DNA of 60,000 bases from Liolophura sinensis (Eukaryota; Mollusca; Polyplacophora; Chitonida; Chitonidae). How positions within the stretch are numbered: the stretch's first letter is position 1; the number at the start of each line of letters is the position of its first letter. Where the stretch lies: NCBI RefSeq assembly GCF_032854445.1, contig NC_088300.1, forward strand, positions 79,029,084-79,089,083. Direction: 5' to 3'. Position numbers and translations under genes: made by a program. The notes beneath the pieces were generated by a model. The model had not been told where the DNA came from. It worked only from the letters and a program-made list of their open reading frames with translations, and did no database searches. Positions 12,601-27,600 of the stretch are shown one piece after another.

Positions 12601-15600
12601 TTCGTTTGACTCTGGTGTATGTGAGCACTTTATCTTTTTAGCCTTACGATTGTTGATGTCAATTGTATTCGATCAAAATAGCGACCAAGTACATGTATGC
12701 AGGTCGCATATGAATAAGTTCGTCAGTACCTTCGTCGATGGTTTATACCTGGCACCCCGGTTTCTTCCACCCATCAAACTGGCTTTAGTGGTATAAATAA
12801 AAACTTCTCCAGTCTGACTTTAAGCGACAATCAAATAAATACAATAAATACACAGTACTAACACAGTACTAACAAATGCTTCACGTGATGATTTTTACGT
12901 TGGTAAGTCATCCCAGATAATGACAGCCCTTTACTGTCACAGTTATCCCTCTGTTTGCAAAGGTTGTACTCACCATGATACGAATGACTTGGTTGAAGGG
13001 GTAAGTAAACTTCTGCGTTTCACTCCATAGGGTTATGATAGGATCTTCACGGAACGTCAAGTTAGCGGCGCTCTCCGGTAAACGAAGGTAATCCTCAAAC
13101 CCATCAAACTCAATACCCAAACGAAAGTAATTTTCCCCTGCAATCTCACTCTGATTCAGGCTCGGTGAAGGACAGTACATATCTGTTGAACTGCGAGGTT
13201 CCACAAGGCATTCCTGGAAAAGATATGACACAGTTTCGAGAGAAATAAGGGAAGGTGTAGTCTGGCGATATTTGATATGATTTGCACATAGTACATAACA
13301 ACAGGACAGAGAAATACAGCATAAAAACTTTCGATATTTAGAGGAAGTAGGCCAACAGCACCATTTGGTATACGAACAGGGTGAGTGAAGTAAATTTGGG
13401 AAGTACAGTATATCAGTGTTGGATATTCCTGGCACAAAGAGTATAGCGATATATGATATTCCTGGCACACAGATTATTGCGACATATGGTATTCCTGGCA
13501 CAAAGAGTATAGCGATATATGATATTACTGGCACAGAGTATTGTGATATACGATATTCCTGGCACAAAGAGTATCGCGATATAAGATACTCCAGGTACAA
13601 AGAGTATAGCGATATGTGATATTCCAGGCACAAAGAGCATAGCGATATATGATATTCCAGGCACAAAGAGTATAGCGATATATGATATTCCAGGCACAAA
13701 GAGTATAGCGATATATGATATTCCAGGCACAAAGAGTATAGCGATACATGATATTTCAGGCACAAAGATTTTAGAAAGAGTAGAGCGATGTATGATATTC
13801 CCGGCACAAAGAGTATAGCGATACATGATATTCCCAGCACAAAGAGTATAACGATATATGACATTCCCGGCACAAAGTGTATCGTGATATATGATTTTCC
13901 CGGCACAAAGTGTATCGCGATATATGGTATTCCCGGCACAAAGAGTAGAGCGACATATCGTAATCCCGGCACAAAGTGTATAACGATATATGACATTCCC
14001 GGCACAAAGTGTATAACGATATATGACATTTCCGGCACAAAGTGTATAACGATATATGACACTCCCGGCACAAAGAGTATAGCGATATATGGTATTCCTG
14101 ACACAAAAAGTTTAGAACAATTGCGTATCTTGTATATGGATATCATTTGATACGCAAGGCAAGTGGAGTAAATCGAGATTTCGCATGCTCAGTAAGCTTC
14201 TTGTCAGATAAATTGTAATGGATAATAATCTTGTCATAAGGTAACCGGATTAGCTGGATAAATTACAATCGTATTACTGAGTAACCGGATTAGCTGAATG
14301 AATTACAATCGTATTACTAGGTAACCGGGTTGCACAATAACTGAATGCATAATAATCTTATTATTTGGTATCCGGTTTGCACAATAATTGAAAGCATAAT
14401 AATCGTACCACTGGATAATAATAGCCAGAACGACATGCAGGTAACCTATGAGCCCAGTATATAGTCATAACGCTTAGTATACAACCATACTGTGAAGTGT
14501 ACAACCAGGCTATCAAGAATACAATCATACTGTAGAGTATACAGCCATATTGTAGAGTGTACAACCATATTGTAGAGTATACAATATACAGTAGAGTATA
14601 CAGTCATACTGTAGAGTATACAACCACACTGTCCAGTATACAACCACACTGTCCAGTATGCAACCATTTTATCGAGTATACAATCATACTATAGAGTATA
14701 CAACCATACTGTAGAGTATACAGCCATATTGTAGAGTGTACAACCATATTGTAGAGTATACAATATACAGTAGAGTATACAGTCATACTGTAGAGTATAC
14801 AACCACACTGTCCAGTATACAACCACACTGTCCAGTATGCAACCATTTTAAAGAGTATACAATCATACTATAGAGTATACAACCATACTGTAGAGTGTAC
14901 AACCATATTGTAGAGTACTACTTTTACATAACCGGTCTATGGGGTCGCTGTGAGTTCATGTCCAGCTCATGCTGGCTTCCTCTCCGGCCGTATGTGGGAA
15001 GGTCTGCCAGAAACCTGCGGATGGTCGTGGGTCTTCACCGGATTCTGCCTGGTTTCCTCACACCATAATGCTAGTCGCCGTTGTATAAGTGAAATGTTCT
15101 TGAGTGCGGCGTATAACCACAAATCAAATAAATAAATAACTAAATATAACCATGCTTTTCAGTATACAATCATACTGTAGACCATGTAACCAGGCTGTCC
15201 AGTATATAACCATATTGTAGAGTACACAACCAGGCTGTCCAGTATATAACCACACTGTGGAGTATACAACTAATTGTAGAGTATACAACCACACTGTAGA
15301 GTATACAACCACATTGTGAAGTATACAACCATATAGTTAAGTATATAACAATACACGGCAGTATCTAACTAAGTCTCCTGTATAGTGGCTGTGCGAGCCT
15401 CACCTGCTTTGCTTGTGAGGTGTTGAATGAGTTGTAAGCCACAAGCACCGGTTTGTACACGCTGTTCAGGTTAGATCCCGTCACTGTCAGCAGAATACCA
15501 CCACTGTTGAAACAAAGCATAGGTCAGTTGTAAAATCGATGGATTCTTTCTTCATGACACAATCGCATCCAGGTGGCATCCTAGCACTTCATGTTTCAAA

Positions 15601-18600
15601 ACAACACTAAATCAGTCAATCAATCCAGAACATATACATGTAAATGTGGACAGATCAAATATAACGTAAACTCTGTTAGCGTTAGATATGCGTTACAGCG
15701 TTAGATATGCGTTATGGGATAAGCGTTATGTGATAAGCGGTATATTCAATTTATGCCAGAATGTTACCGGTTTTGTACCACTTTGCGTCAAATGTGTTAA
15801 TACCTAATGCCAGTGTAACTTTCTCTGCGTTCAGAATCTATTTCTTTTTATATAAGAGTTTGTACATGATCATTACCACTGATTAACATGGATGAAGGCG
15901 TCGTGCAGGTATACAGGAGCATACATATATGGATTCTGGAGATGCCGACCAAAAATGAAGTTTTTCTAAGGCTAATGTGTTATACAAATATTTGTCAATC
16001 TCAGTGTTTGGCATGGGCTTTACTCCTTCAGGAGCTTAGATCTAATCTAGTGTTAACTCACCTTACGATGGACACTGACGGTGTGATGGAGCGGACGGAT
16101 GGATTCATACGGTATTCAAACTTGGTGGTGTTCAGCTTACGCTCAACCCCCTGCCCTAACTCAACTCTGATATCCATTCTACTACTACTGCTCGAGTTCT
16201 GTGTTTCAAACACTAGAGATGTGTGATTCCTGAAAAAAAATCCCAGATTTTGTTTCTATAATCATCCAAATCACTAGGTAGCACTAGCCATGGGTTCAAT
16301 ACGGGGCCTTGGTGAGAATAAATAGTGGAAGTTGCTCTCTTGTGTGGTTTTACAGGAAGTTGCTCTCTTGTGTGGTCTTACAGGAAGTTGCTCTCTTGTG
16401 TGGTCTTGCAGGAAGTTGCTCTCTTGTGTGGTCTTGCACGAAGTCTCTTGAAGACCCCTTGCTTTTCAAAATGCCTGACTTATGTCACGTGCTGGAGTTT
16501 ACAAACAAATCGCTAGACGTGGTTTACTTTAGGACACTTCAATTTCCTAATGTCATAAAACTGGTCACCACCGTAGAGGTGCGTTGATCAAAATCAAATA
16601 AATATAATTATATTTCAACAATTGCCCTGGTTGTATCGCACGGCATCTGAAATAATTATTCTCATAAAGCTGTTTATTTTTGCCCCTGTACCGCTATCAT
16701 TACGCAGCCATTTACACGTGCTTGTCAGCTGGTACGTTCTGCGCTAATGGGGGAGCTACTGATATAGCATGAGGCCATGGCATGTCAGAACTTACCTGCT
16801 GTGGCTAATTTGTCGCGTGTTGTTCATGAACACAGTAAAGTTACTCCCCTCCCCCAGGAGTTGTCCATGGATCGTCACGCGGGTTCCCCCTGCCAGGGGG
16901 CCATAGGTCGGCACTATATCCGTGATAAAAGCATCCTGTAACGCATCGGCAAATCATCAGTCAATAAATAAGTAAATATTGTGCGTCGACTAAGATCGAT
17001 TCGAGTTAATATGTGCAAATAAAAAAAATAAATGTGAAATGAACAGCTTTAAAAACCTGCTACCGATTATATTCCGACAGTCGTGCGATGAAATCAAGTT
17101 GATACTGACACAATCTTTATTTTCCGTGACTCCTCCTACACAGAAGCATTGTCCTGAGATGGAGTCACACGTGTTGTTGTAAAGTGACCCCAAAGGCTTG
17201 CACTCAGGGCATTTCTTACAATCCTGTAAACCCCAGTATCCCGGCACGCAACTGGAGCAATCTCGACCTGAAACAGCGAACCACGTTCTTATTCACGGTT
17301 TACTCTCAGAGAACCTGGCAATCAAATATGCCATAAACAGTTCACTCACTGAGAACCTGGCAATCAAATATACCATAAACAGTTCACTCACAGAGAACCT
17401 GGTAATCAAATATGCCATAAACAGTTCACTCACAGAGAAACTGGTAATCAAATAGACCATAAACAGTTCACTCACAGAGAACCTGGCAATCAAATATACT
17501 ATAAACAGTTCACTCACTGAGAACCTGGCAATCATATATACCATAAACAGTTCACTCACTGAGAACCTGGTAATCAAATATACCATAAACAGTTCACTCA
17601 CAGAGAACCTGGTAATCAAATAGACCATAAACAGCTCACTCACAGAGAAACTGGTAATCGAATAGACCATAAACAGCTCACTCACAGAGAACCTGGCAAT
17701 CAAATAAACTATAAACAGTTCACTCACTGAGAACCTGCCAATCAAATATACCATAAACAGTTCACTCACTGAGAACCTGGTAATCAAATATACCATGAAT
17801 AGTTCACTCACCGAGAACCAGGCAATCAAATGTACCATAAACAGTTCACTCACAGAGAACCTGGCAATCAAATATACTATAAACAGTTCACTCACTGAGA
17901 ACCTGGCAATCAAATATACTATAAACATTTCACTCACTGAGAATCTGGCAATCAAATATACCATAAACAGTTCACTCACCGAGAACCTGGCAATCAAATA
18001 TACCATAAACAGTTCACTCACTGAGAACCTGGTAATCAAATAGACTATAAACAGATCACTCATCGAGAACTTGGTAATCAAATAGACTGTAAACAGTTCA
18101 TTCAAAGAGAAATTGGCAGTCAAATAGACCATAAATAGTTCAATCACTGAGAAACTGGGAATCAAATAGACCATAAATAGTTCACTCACTGAGAACCAGG
18201 CAATCAAATGTACCATAAACATTTCACTCACTGAGAATCTGGTCAAGAAATATACCATAAACAGTTCACTCACCGAGAACCCGGTATTTCAAATATACCA
18301 TAAACAGTTCATTCACAGAGAACCTGGTAATCAAATTTACCACAAACAGTTCACTCACAGAGAACCTGGCAATCAAATATACCATAAACATTTCACTCAC
18401 AGAGAACGTGGTAATCAAATAGACTATAAACAGTTCACTCACTGAGAACCTGGTAATCAAATAGACTATAAACAGCTCACTCACTGAGAACCTGGTAATC
18501 AAATAGACTGTAAACAGTTCACTCACTGAGAATCTGGTAATCGAATATACCATAAACAGTTCACTCACTGAGAATCTGGTAATCGAATATACCATAAACA

Positions 18601-21600
18601 GTTCACTCACTGAGAACCCGGTATTCAAATATGCCATAAATAGTTCACTCACTGAGAATCTGGTAATCGAATATACCATAAACAGTTCACTCACTGAGAA
18701 TCTGGTAATCGAATATACCATAAACAGTTCACTCACTGAGAATCTGGTAATCAAATATACCATAAATACTTTACTCACTGAGAACCTGGCAATCAAATAG
18801 ACCATAAACAGTTCACTCATCGAGAACCTGGTAATCAAATAGACCATAAATACTTTACTCACTGAGAACCTGGTAATCAAATAGACCACAAATAGTTCAC
18901 TCACTGAGAACCCGGTATTCAAATATACCATAAACAGTTCACTCACCGAGAACCTAGTAATCAAATAGACCATGAACAGTTCACTCACTGAGAACCCGGT
19001 ATTCAAATAGACTATAAAACAGTTCACTCCCTGAGAATCTGGTAATCCAGTATACCACAAATAGCTCACTCACCGAGGAACCTGGTAATCAAATAGACCA
19101 TAAACATTTCATCCACAGAGACACCCGTAATCAAAGAGACCATAAGCTGTTCACTCACAGAGATCCTGGTAATCAAATATACCATAAACAGTTCACTCAC
19201 TGAGAATCTGGTAATCAAATATACCATAAATAGTTCACTCACCGAGAACCCGGTATTCAAATATACCATAAATAGTTCATTTACTGAGAACACGGTATTC
19301 AAATAGGCCATAAACATTTCACTCACTAAAAGCCTGGAAATCAAATAGACCATGAACAGTTCACTCACAGAGAACCTGCCAATCAAATATACCATAAACA
19401 GTTCACTCACTGAGAATCCGGTATTCAAATAGACCATAAACAGTTCACTCACAGAGAATCTGGTAATCAAGTATACCCAACATAGTTCACTCACTGAGAA
19501 TCTGGTAATCAAATATACCATAAACAGTTCACTCACTGAGAATCTGGTAATCAAATATACCATAAACATTTCATTCACAGAGAATCTGGTAATCAAATAC
19601 ACCATAAACCGCTCACTTACAGAGAAACAGGTAATCAAATATACCATAAATAGTTCACTCACTGAGAATCTGGTAATCAAATAGACCATAAACAGTTCAC
19701 TCACTGAGAACCTGGCAATCAACAGGCCATAAACAGGACACTCACTGAGAATCTGGTAATCAAATAGACCATAAACATTTCACTCACTGAGAACATGGTA
19801 ATCAAATAGACTATAAACAGTTCACTCACTGAGAACTTGGTAATTAAACAGTCCATAGACAGGACACTCACTGAGAACCTGGTTATCACATACTAGTAGA
19901 CCACAGGTCGTTCACTCACTGAGAACCTGGGGCCTCCGTGGCTCAGTTGGTTAGCGCGCTAGCGCAGCGTAATGACCCAGGAGTCTCTCGCCAATGCGGT
20001 CGCTGTGAGTTCAAGTCCAGCTCATGCTGGCTTCCTCTCCGGCCGTACGTGGGAAGGTCTGCCAGCAACCTGCGGATGGTCGTGGGTTTCCCCCGGGCTC
20101 TGCCCGGTTTCCTGCCACCATAATGCTGGTCGCCGTCGTATAAGTGAAATATTCTTGAGCACGGCGTAAAACACCAATCAAATAAATAAATAAATAAACA
20201 CTGAGAACCTGGTTATCAGATACTAGTAGACCACAGGTAGTTCACTCACTGAGAACCTGGTTATCAAATACTAGTAGACCACAGGTAGTTCACTCACTAA
20301 GAACCTGGTTATCAAATACTAGCAGACCACAGGTAGTTCACTCACTAAGAACCTGGTTATCAAATACTAGCAGACCACAGGTAGTTCATTCACTGAGAAC
20401 CTGGTTATCAAATACTAGCAGACCACAGGTAGTTCACTCACTAAGAACCTGGTTATCAAATACTAGCAGACCACAGGTAGTTCACTCACTGAGAACCTGG
20501 TTATCACATACTAGCAGACCACAGGTAGTTCACCTACTAAGAACCTGGTTATCAAATACTAGCAGACCACAGGTAGTTCACTCACTGAGAACCTGGTTAT
20601 CTAACAGCACTATAAGCGGTTCACTCATCGAGAAAATTTCCATTAAATGGGACTACATGCGATTCACTCAACAAAATAAAACTTTTGTTTTTTCACTCAC
20701 ATGGTAACCACATAAAACTTTTGGTTTTTCACTCACTGAGAACATGATAAGCACATAAACTTTTGGTTTTTCACTCACAGAGAACATGGTAACCACATAC
20801 AGCTGTTAAATGTTAAGCCACCGAAAAGAAGACAACTAAACAGAGCTTTTGGTCGTTCAGTATTTGAGATTTTCCAACAGAAATTCGCTTTCCCTTATAA
20901 ACGAGTTGAAGTTTCTTGCAAAACACATGATATGTATTGTTTAATTCATGTAGAGTATGCTTGTGTTGGACTATATGGTGCACATCTGAGACATCACCTT
21001 GATATTTGGATTTGCAGCTACACTTGCCGTCGCCCACGTTGCAGGATGTCGAGTTACTGCCTGATTCGTGACATCCACACGGTGCACAATCGTCTCTAGT
21101 ACTTGGGTTGCCGTAACATGCACGACTGAGAAAAAAGCATTGTAGAAATAAGGGAACAAGAATTTCACTGGGGTTCAGAATTACGGCGTAATAAAATACT
21201 TTGAGGCTGCCGCGTCAATGTGTAAACATTGGTTTATTTTCAGTGGGGAGAGGGGGAGGAGCGGGAGGCTGCTTGGTTTTTATCGCTAAAAAGAGGCAAA
21301 ACAGGTTGCAGTGTATCAAACAGAGTTAAACGATTAAATGGTTTTTTGTTCCTCGAGGTATGAACCAGATTGTACGACATGCAATGTCTTTGCTGACTGT
21401 CTTACGTCCTCTGTTTGTTAACAATGGCGGGTATAGATTGTTATATTATAATGCAGGAATCCAGAGTATAATACACCTTCTTTGTGAACAGTACATCTAT
21501 TTTGGGCATAAAACGCCTACTCTTAAGATAATACGCCTACTCTTTAGATAACACGCCTACTCTTTGGATAATATGTCTATTCTGCCTGGCGGTAGTGTGG

Positions 21601-24600
21601 TGACCTGGCGGTAGTGTGGTTACCTGGCGGTGCTGTGGCGACCTGACCATATTGCGGCGAAGTGACGGTACTTAGGCGACCTGACGGTATTGTGGTTATC
21701 TGACGCTACTATATGGCGAACTGTAAGTTATCCTTGAAAGCACTCTGGTCAGCTGGTTGTAAAGAGACCATCTAACAGTGTCGTATCTAACCTTATACTG
21801 TGTGGAACTAACCGTAGCTACCTACCTTCCGGTGATGAAGATTTCTGCTATAGAGTGATAGTCTCGGACATCTGCGTGGCCCTGGAGCACGACGTTGACC
21901 TTGGTCGCAAGGGTTTTCTCGTACACGAACCGATTCCCAATGTCTACGTCCCAGGAGAACACTGTCTCCGGCTCTGTCTCCGGCTCTGTTCTGTAACACA
22001 GATACACTTATTTATTTTCTATCTACAGCCTACTCAAGAACAGTTCGCTTATTCGGCGGTGGGCAGTATTATGGTAAGAGGAACCGGGCAGAGCCCGGGG
22101 TATACCCACGGTCATCTGCAGGTTGCTGTCAGACCTTCCCACGTACGGACGGAGAGGAAGCCAACATGAAACAGGTACGTAAAGGGGATATTATAGCTTC
22201 GTGCGCAATGCGGCCTATTACGTCACCAACTGTAAACATATGTAATTAGATACCTTCCGGTTACAATTCCATATCAGATCATAAAAATCACGATCTCCGT
22301 CTGTCCTTGATGACCAGGATGTTCAAAAGTTGAACAGTTCTCTGATTACACATGTTTATTCGTTTTTTAGGTGTATCTTATATTTCTTAGTAGCTCCTCT
22401 ATTGTATGTTTCTTTTTTGCGTCAATAGTCAGGAATATTCGTAAATGTCGTCATCGATAAACACGCTGGGAATGAAGGACCAGCTTAGCGTCACAAATTC
22501 TGGCTTTCCACCCAATACAATTGCTCTGACAGATCTCTCATCACTGACGTCACCAATGCAGGCCAGATCTCTCATCACTGACGTCACCAATGCAGGCCAG
22601 ATCTATCATCACTGACGTCAACAATGCAGGCCAGATCTATCATCACTGACGTCACCAATGCAGGCTAGGTCTATCATCATTGACGTCACCAATGCAGGCT
22701 AGGTCTATCATCATTGACGTCACCAATGCAGGCTACGTCTATCATCATTGACGTCACCAATGCAGGCTAGTTAATTTCTCGATTGACAGCTGGGGCCTTA
22801 GGAAAGTAATTGGAAGCCAAATGTACACCCCAAGTGGAAAATCTCGAAGCTCTTCGTGTACTATCATGTACATCAAATACTCTGTATTGATCAAAAAGAA
22901 CCAAGCGTCTCTGTTCTCCTTTAAGAGTGGGAATGGAAAATAGCACGGTCCGTATACTGATCATTATCTTTAGTCATTTGACAATTTCAAATATCAAGCT
23001 AATTTTTTGTAATGTTGAGTTACATTTAACATTCTGCATCACTTACCTGATATCACGTGACTCTGTCTCTTGTGGAGTGGAACCAAACACTCTGTCAATC
23101 ATAACAGTTTGGGGCATGGATGTGCCAAACTTAATTGTAATGTTAAATATCTACAAACAGAAATGAGCAGAAAACAACACATCTGGATCAATCTTGAATG
23201 GTAAAAGGGCATGCGGAGTCTACAAACTATAGGTTCGCTGGTGACGACGATTCTGGGTATATAGCTTGCTGGTATAGGATAAATGATAACAGATATTCCC
23301 AGCCTGCTGGTACGGGATGGGTGCTTACAGATATTTCCAGCCTGTTGGTACGGGATGGGTGCTTACAGACATTCCCAGCCTGTTGGTACGGGATGAGTGC
23401 TTACAGATATTCCCAGCCCGCTGATACCGGATGACTGTTTACAGATACTCCCAGCCTGCCGGTACCGGATGACTGTTTACGGATACTTCCAGCCTACTGG
23501 TACCGGATGGGTGCTTACAGACATTGCCAGCCTGCTGGTACGGGATGGGTGCTTACAGACATTCCCAGCCTGCTGATACGAGATGGGTGCTTACAGATAT
23601 TCCCAGCTTGCTGATACGGGATGGGTGCTTACAAATATTCCCAGCCTGCCTGTACGGGATGGGTGCTTACAGATATTCTCAGGCTGCTGGTACGGGATGA
23701 CTGCTTACAGATATTCCCAGCTTGCTGGTACGGGATGGGTGCTTACAAATATTTCGAGCCTGCCTGTACGGGATGGGTGCTTACAGATATTCTCAGGCTG
23801 CTGGTACGGGATATTGCCAGCCTGCTGATACCGGATGGGTGCTTACATATATTCCCAGCCTGTTGGTACAGGATAGGTGCTTACAGACATTCCCAGCCTG
23901 CTAGTAAGGATGGGTGCTTACAGATATTCCCAGTATGCTAGTACGTGATGACTGCTTACAGATATTGCCAGTTTGCTGATACGGAATGAGTGCTTACAGA
24001 TATTGCCAGCCCGCTCATACGAGATGAGTGCTTACAGATATTCGCAGCCTGTTGATACGGGATGGGTGCTTACATATATTCCCAGCCTGCTGATACCGGA
24101 TGGGTGCTTACAGACATTGCCAGCCTGCTGGTACGGGACGGGTGCTTACAAATATCCCCAGCCTGCTGATACCGGATGGGTGCTTACATATATTCCCAGC
24201 CTGTTAGTACAGGATAGGTGCTTACAGACATTCCCAGCCTGCTAGTAAGGATGGGTGCTTACAGATATTCCCAGTATGCTAGTACGTGATGACTGCTTAC
24301 AGATATTGCCAGCTTGCTGATACGTGATGGGTGCTTACAGATATTCCCAGCATGCTGGTACGGGATGAGTGCTCACAGATATTCCCAACCTGCTAGTAAG
24401 GGATGGGTGCTTACAGATATTCCCAGCCTGTTGGTACGTGATGGGTGCTTATAGATATTCCAAGCCTCCTGGTACGGGATGAGTGCTTACAGATATTTCC
24501 AGCATGCTGGTACAGGATGGTTGCTTACAGATATTGCCAGCCTGTTGGTACGGGATGGGTGCTTACAGACATTCCCAGCCTGCTGATACGGGATGGGTGC

Positions 24601-27600
24601 TTACAGACATTCCCAGCCTGCCTGTACGGGATGGGTGCTTACAGATATTCTCAGGCTGCTGGTACGGGATGACTGCTTACAGATATTCCCAGCTTGCTGG
24701 TACGAGATGGGTGCTTACAAATATTCCCAGCCTGCCTGTACGGGATGGGTGCTTACAGATATTCTCAGGCTGCTGGTACGGGATGACTGCTTACAGATAT
24801 TCCCAACTTGCTGGTACGGGATGGGTGCTTACAAATAATTCGAGCCTGCCTGTACGGGATGGGTGCTTACAGATATTCTCAGGCTGCTGGTACGGGATGA
24901 CTGCTTACAGATATTGCCAGCCTGCTGGTACGGGATGGGTGCTTACAGACATTCCCAGCCTGCTGGTACGGGTGAGAGCTTACAGATATTCCCATCCTGC
25001 TGGAACGGCATGGGCGCTTACAGATATTCCCAGCCCGCTGATACGGGATGGGTGCTTACGGATACTCCCAGCCTGTCGGTACCAGATGACTGTTTACAGA
25101 TACTCCCAGCCTGCTGGTACCAGATGACTGTTTACGGATACTCCCAGCCTGCTGGTACCGGATGACTGTTTACAGATACTCCCAGCCTGCTGGTACCGGA
25201 TGACTGTTTACGGATACTCCCAGCCTGCTGGTACCGGATGACTGTTTACAGATACTCCCAGCCTGCTGGTACCGGATGACTGTTTACGGATACTCCCAGC
25301 CTGCTGGTACCGGATGATTGTTTACAGATACTCCCAGCCTGCTGGTACCGGATGACTGTTTACAGATACTCCCAGCCTGCTGGTACGGGATGACTGTTTA
25401 CGGATACTTCCAGCCTGCTGGTACCGGATGACTGTTTACAGATACTCCCAGCCTTCTGGTACGGGATGACTACTTACAGATATTCCTAGCCTGTTGATAG
25501 TGTATATTACCACCGAAGAACATGACCCATTACATGGAAAATATATTCTACCTGACTATCCAATAATATAGCTACATAGATTTCTATTATGATCATCTCT
25601 TCAAGGTTGTTTTGACCAAAAAAGTAATTAAAAAACGAAGGTAAATTTCTGTTTAATCTTACAATAAAAAGTCATACAAATCAAGTGGCCATTCCCTAAA
25701 AACTGGCTTTTTGTTAACTAACCACGTCCGCTATCAACCTTACTCCGGCTAATATTTTGTATTAGTGAGTATATGATACTTCAGATCTAGTCAGCAGCAA
25801 GTGCGCTTACTATTCATTTATCTACCCACCTGATATGTAGCGCCTAGGTCAATGCTGATGTTGGACGAATTGCGGGCGTCCGATATCCACACTGTCCCCA
25901 CATCACCGTCATTCACATACTCGATGTAATGAGCCTGAAGGTTGACTCTACTGACGTCACTTCCGCCGTTCACATTCTTACAGGTTAACGACCCCGTCTC
26001 GATAAGGGCAGGGACTCCACACCTACACTCGGGGGCCACACGGGGTTCATCAACAACGCCCTTCATTTTATTAATTTCTCTGAAAGATTTAATTGGAAAT
26101 GATATTTTTCTGCTGATATTAATTCAATTTGAATCAGTTTGTATGTTTTCCTTCCACACCAATACATGATATTAACATGTAGCCACTATATCCCGGTTCT
26201 AGCTGGTTGTGAGCCACTTGGTATACTATATGGTAATCACATAGTACCGTGACGTTCCCACAAAGTGCTGTGTGTTATTGGGATATTCCCATGTATCTAC
26301 TACATACCAGTTCTAGCTGACTGTGAGCCACTTCATATACCATATTGTAATCACATTGTACCGTGACGTTCCCACATAGTGCTGTGTGTTACCAGGATAT
26401 CCCCATGTAGCCACTATATACGCATTCTAACTGATTGTGAGCCACATGGTATGCTATACGGTAATTACACTGTACCGTGACGTTCCCACACAGTGCTGTG
26501 TGTAACCGGGATATTCCCATGTATCTGTTATATACCGGTTCTAGTTGGTGTACTATATGGTAATTATATAGTGCAGTGACATTCCCACACAATTCTGGTA
26601 ATCACACTGTACCGTGACGTTCCCACACAGTGCTGTGTGTTATCGGGATATTAACATGTGGCCACTATATACCAGTTCTAGCTGGTTGGGAACTATATGG
26701 TATACTATACGGTAATCAAATTGTACCGTGACGTTATAAACAGTGCTGTGTGTTACCAGGATACTCCCATGTATTTACTATATACCGGTTCTACCTGGTT
26801 GGGAGGTACATGGTTTACTATATGGTAATCACATTGTACCGTGACGTTCCCACACAGTGCTCTGTGTTACCGGGATACTCCCATCTATCTACTACATACC
26901 AGTTCTAGCTGATTGTGAGCCACTTGGTATACTATACGGTAATCACATAGTACCGTGACGTTCCCACACAGTGCTCTGTGTTACCGGGATACTCCCATCT
27001 ATCTACTACATACCAGTTCTAGCTGATTGTGAGCCACTTCGTATACCATATGGTAATCACACCGTACCGTGACGTTCCCACAAAGTGCTGTGTGTTACCA
27101 GGATACTCCCATGTATCTATTACATACCAGGTCTAGCTGATTGTGAGCCACTTGGTATACTATATGGTAATCACACTGTACCGTGACGCTGCCATACATT
27201 GCGGTGTGTTATCGGGATGTTCCAACCAATGCGGTCGCTGTGAGTTCAAGTCCAGCTCATGCTGGCTTTCTCTCCAACCGTAAGTGGGAAGGTCTGCCAG
27301 CCACCTGCGGATGGTCGTGGGTTTTGCCCGGGCTCTGCCCGTTTCCTTCCTCCATAATGCTGGCCGCCGTCGGATAAAATATTCTTGAGTACTGCGTGAA
27401 ACACCAATCAAATAAATCAAATAAATAAATATCACGATATTCCCATGTATCTACCATATACCAGTTTTAGCTGATTGCTACTCCCATGTATCTACTGTAT
27501 ATCGGTTCTACCTGGTTGGGAGCTACATGGTATACTATACGGTAATCACATTACACCGAGACGTTCCCACACAGTGCTGTGTGTCACCAGGATATTCCCA

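Noticed and set aside
12908-14146. 412-codon minus-strand ORF
   Set aside because: Only its end (12974-13213) is a true exon. The rest is the 33-bp array reading through.
17293-19722. Minus-strand ORFs of 218-326 codons with repeated [14 protein letters not shown]
   Set aside because: The 42-bp period is a multiple of three, so a repeat ORF is expected. It resembles membrane segments only by chance and lies between two RTK exons.
19931-20003. Possible tRNA gene
   Set aside because: A and B boxes are present, but the sequence continues into a SINE body and A/T tail, and no complete cloverleaf is evident.
22767-22964. Extra RTK exon between exons 6 and 7
   Set aside because: A phase-compatible acceptor exists, but there is no good donor and no match to the missing laminin N-terminal segment. 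Exons 6 and 7 join in frame without it.
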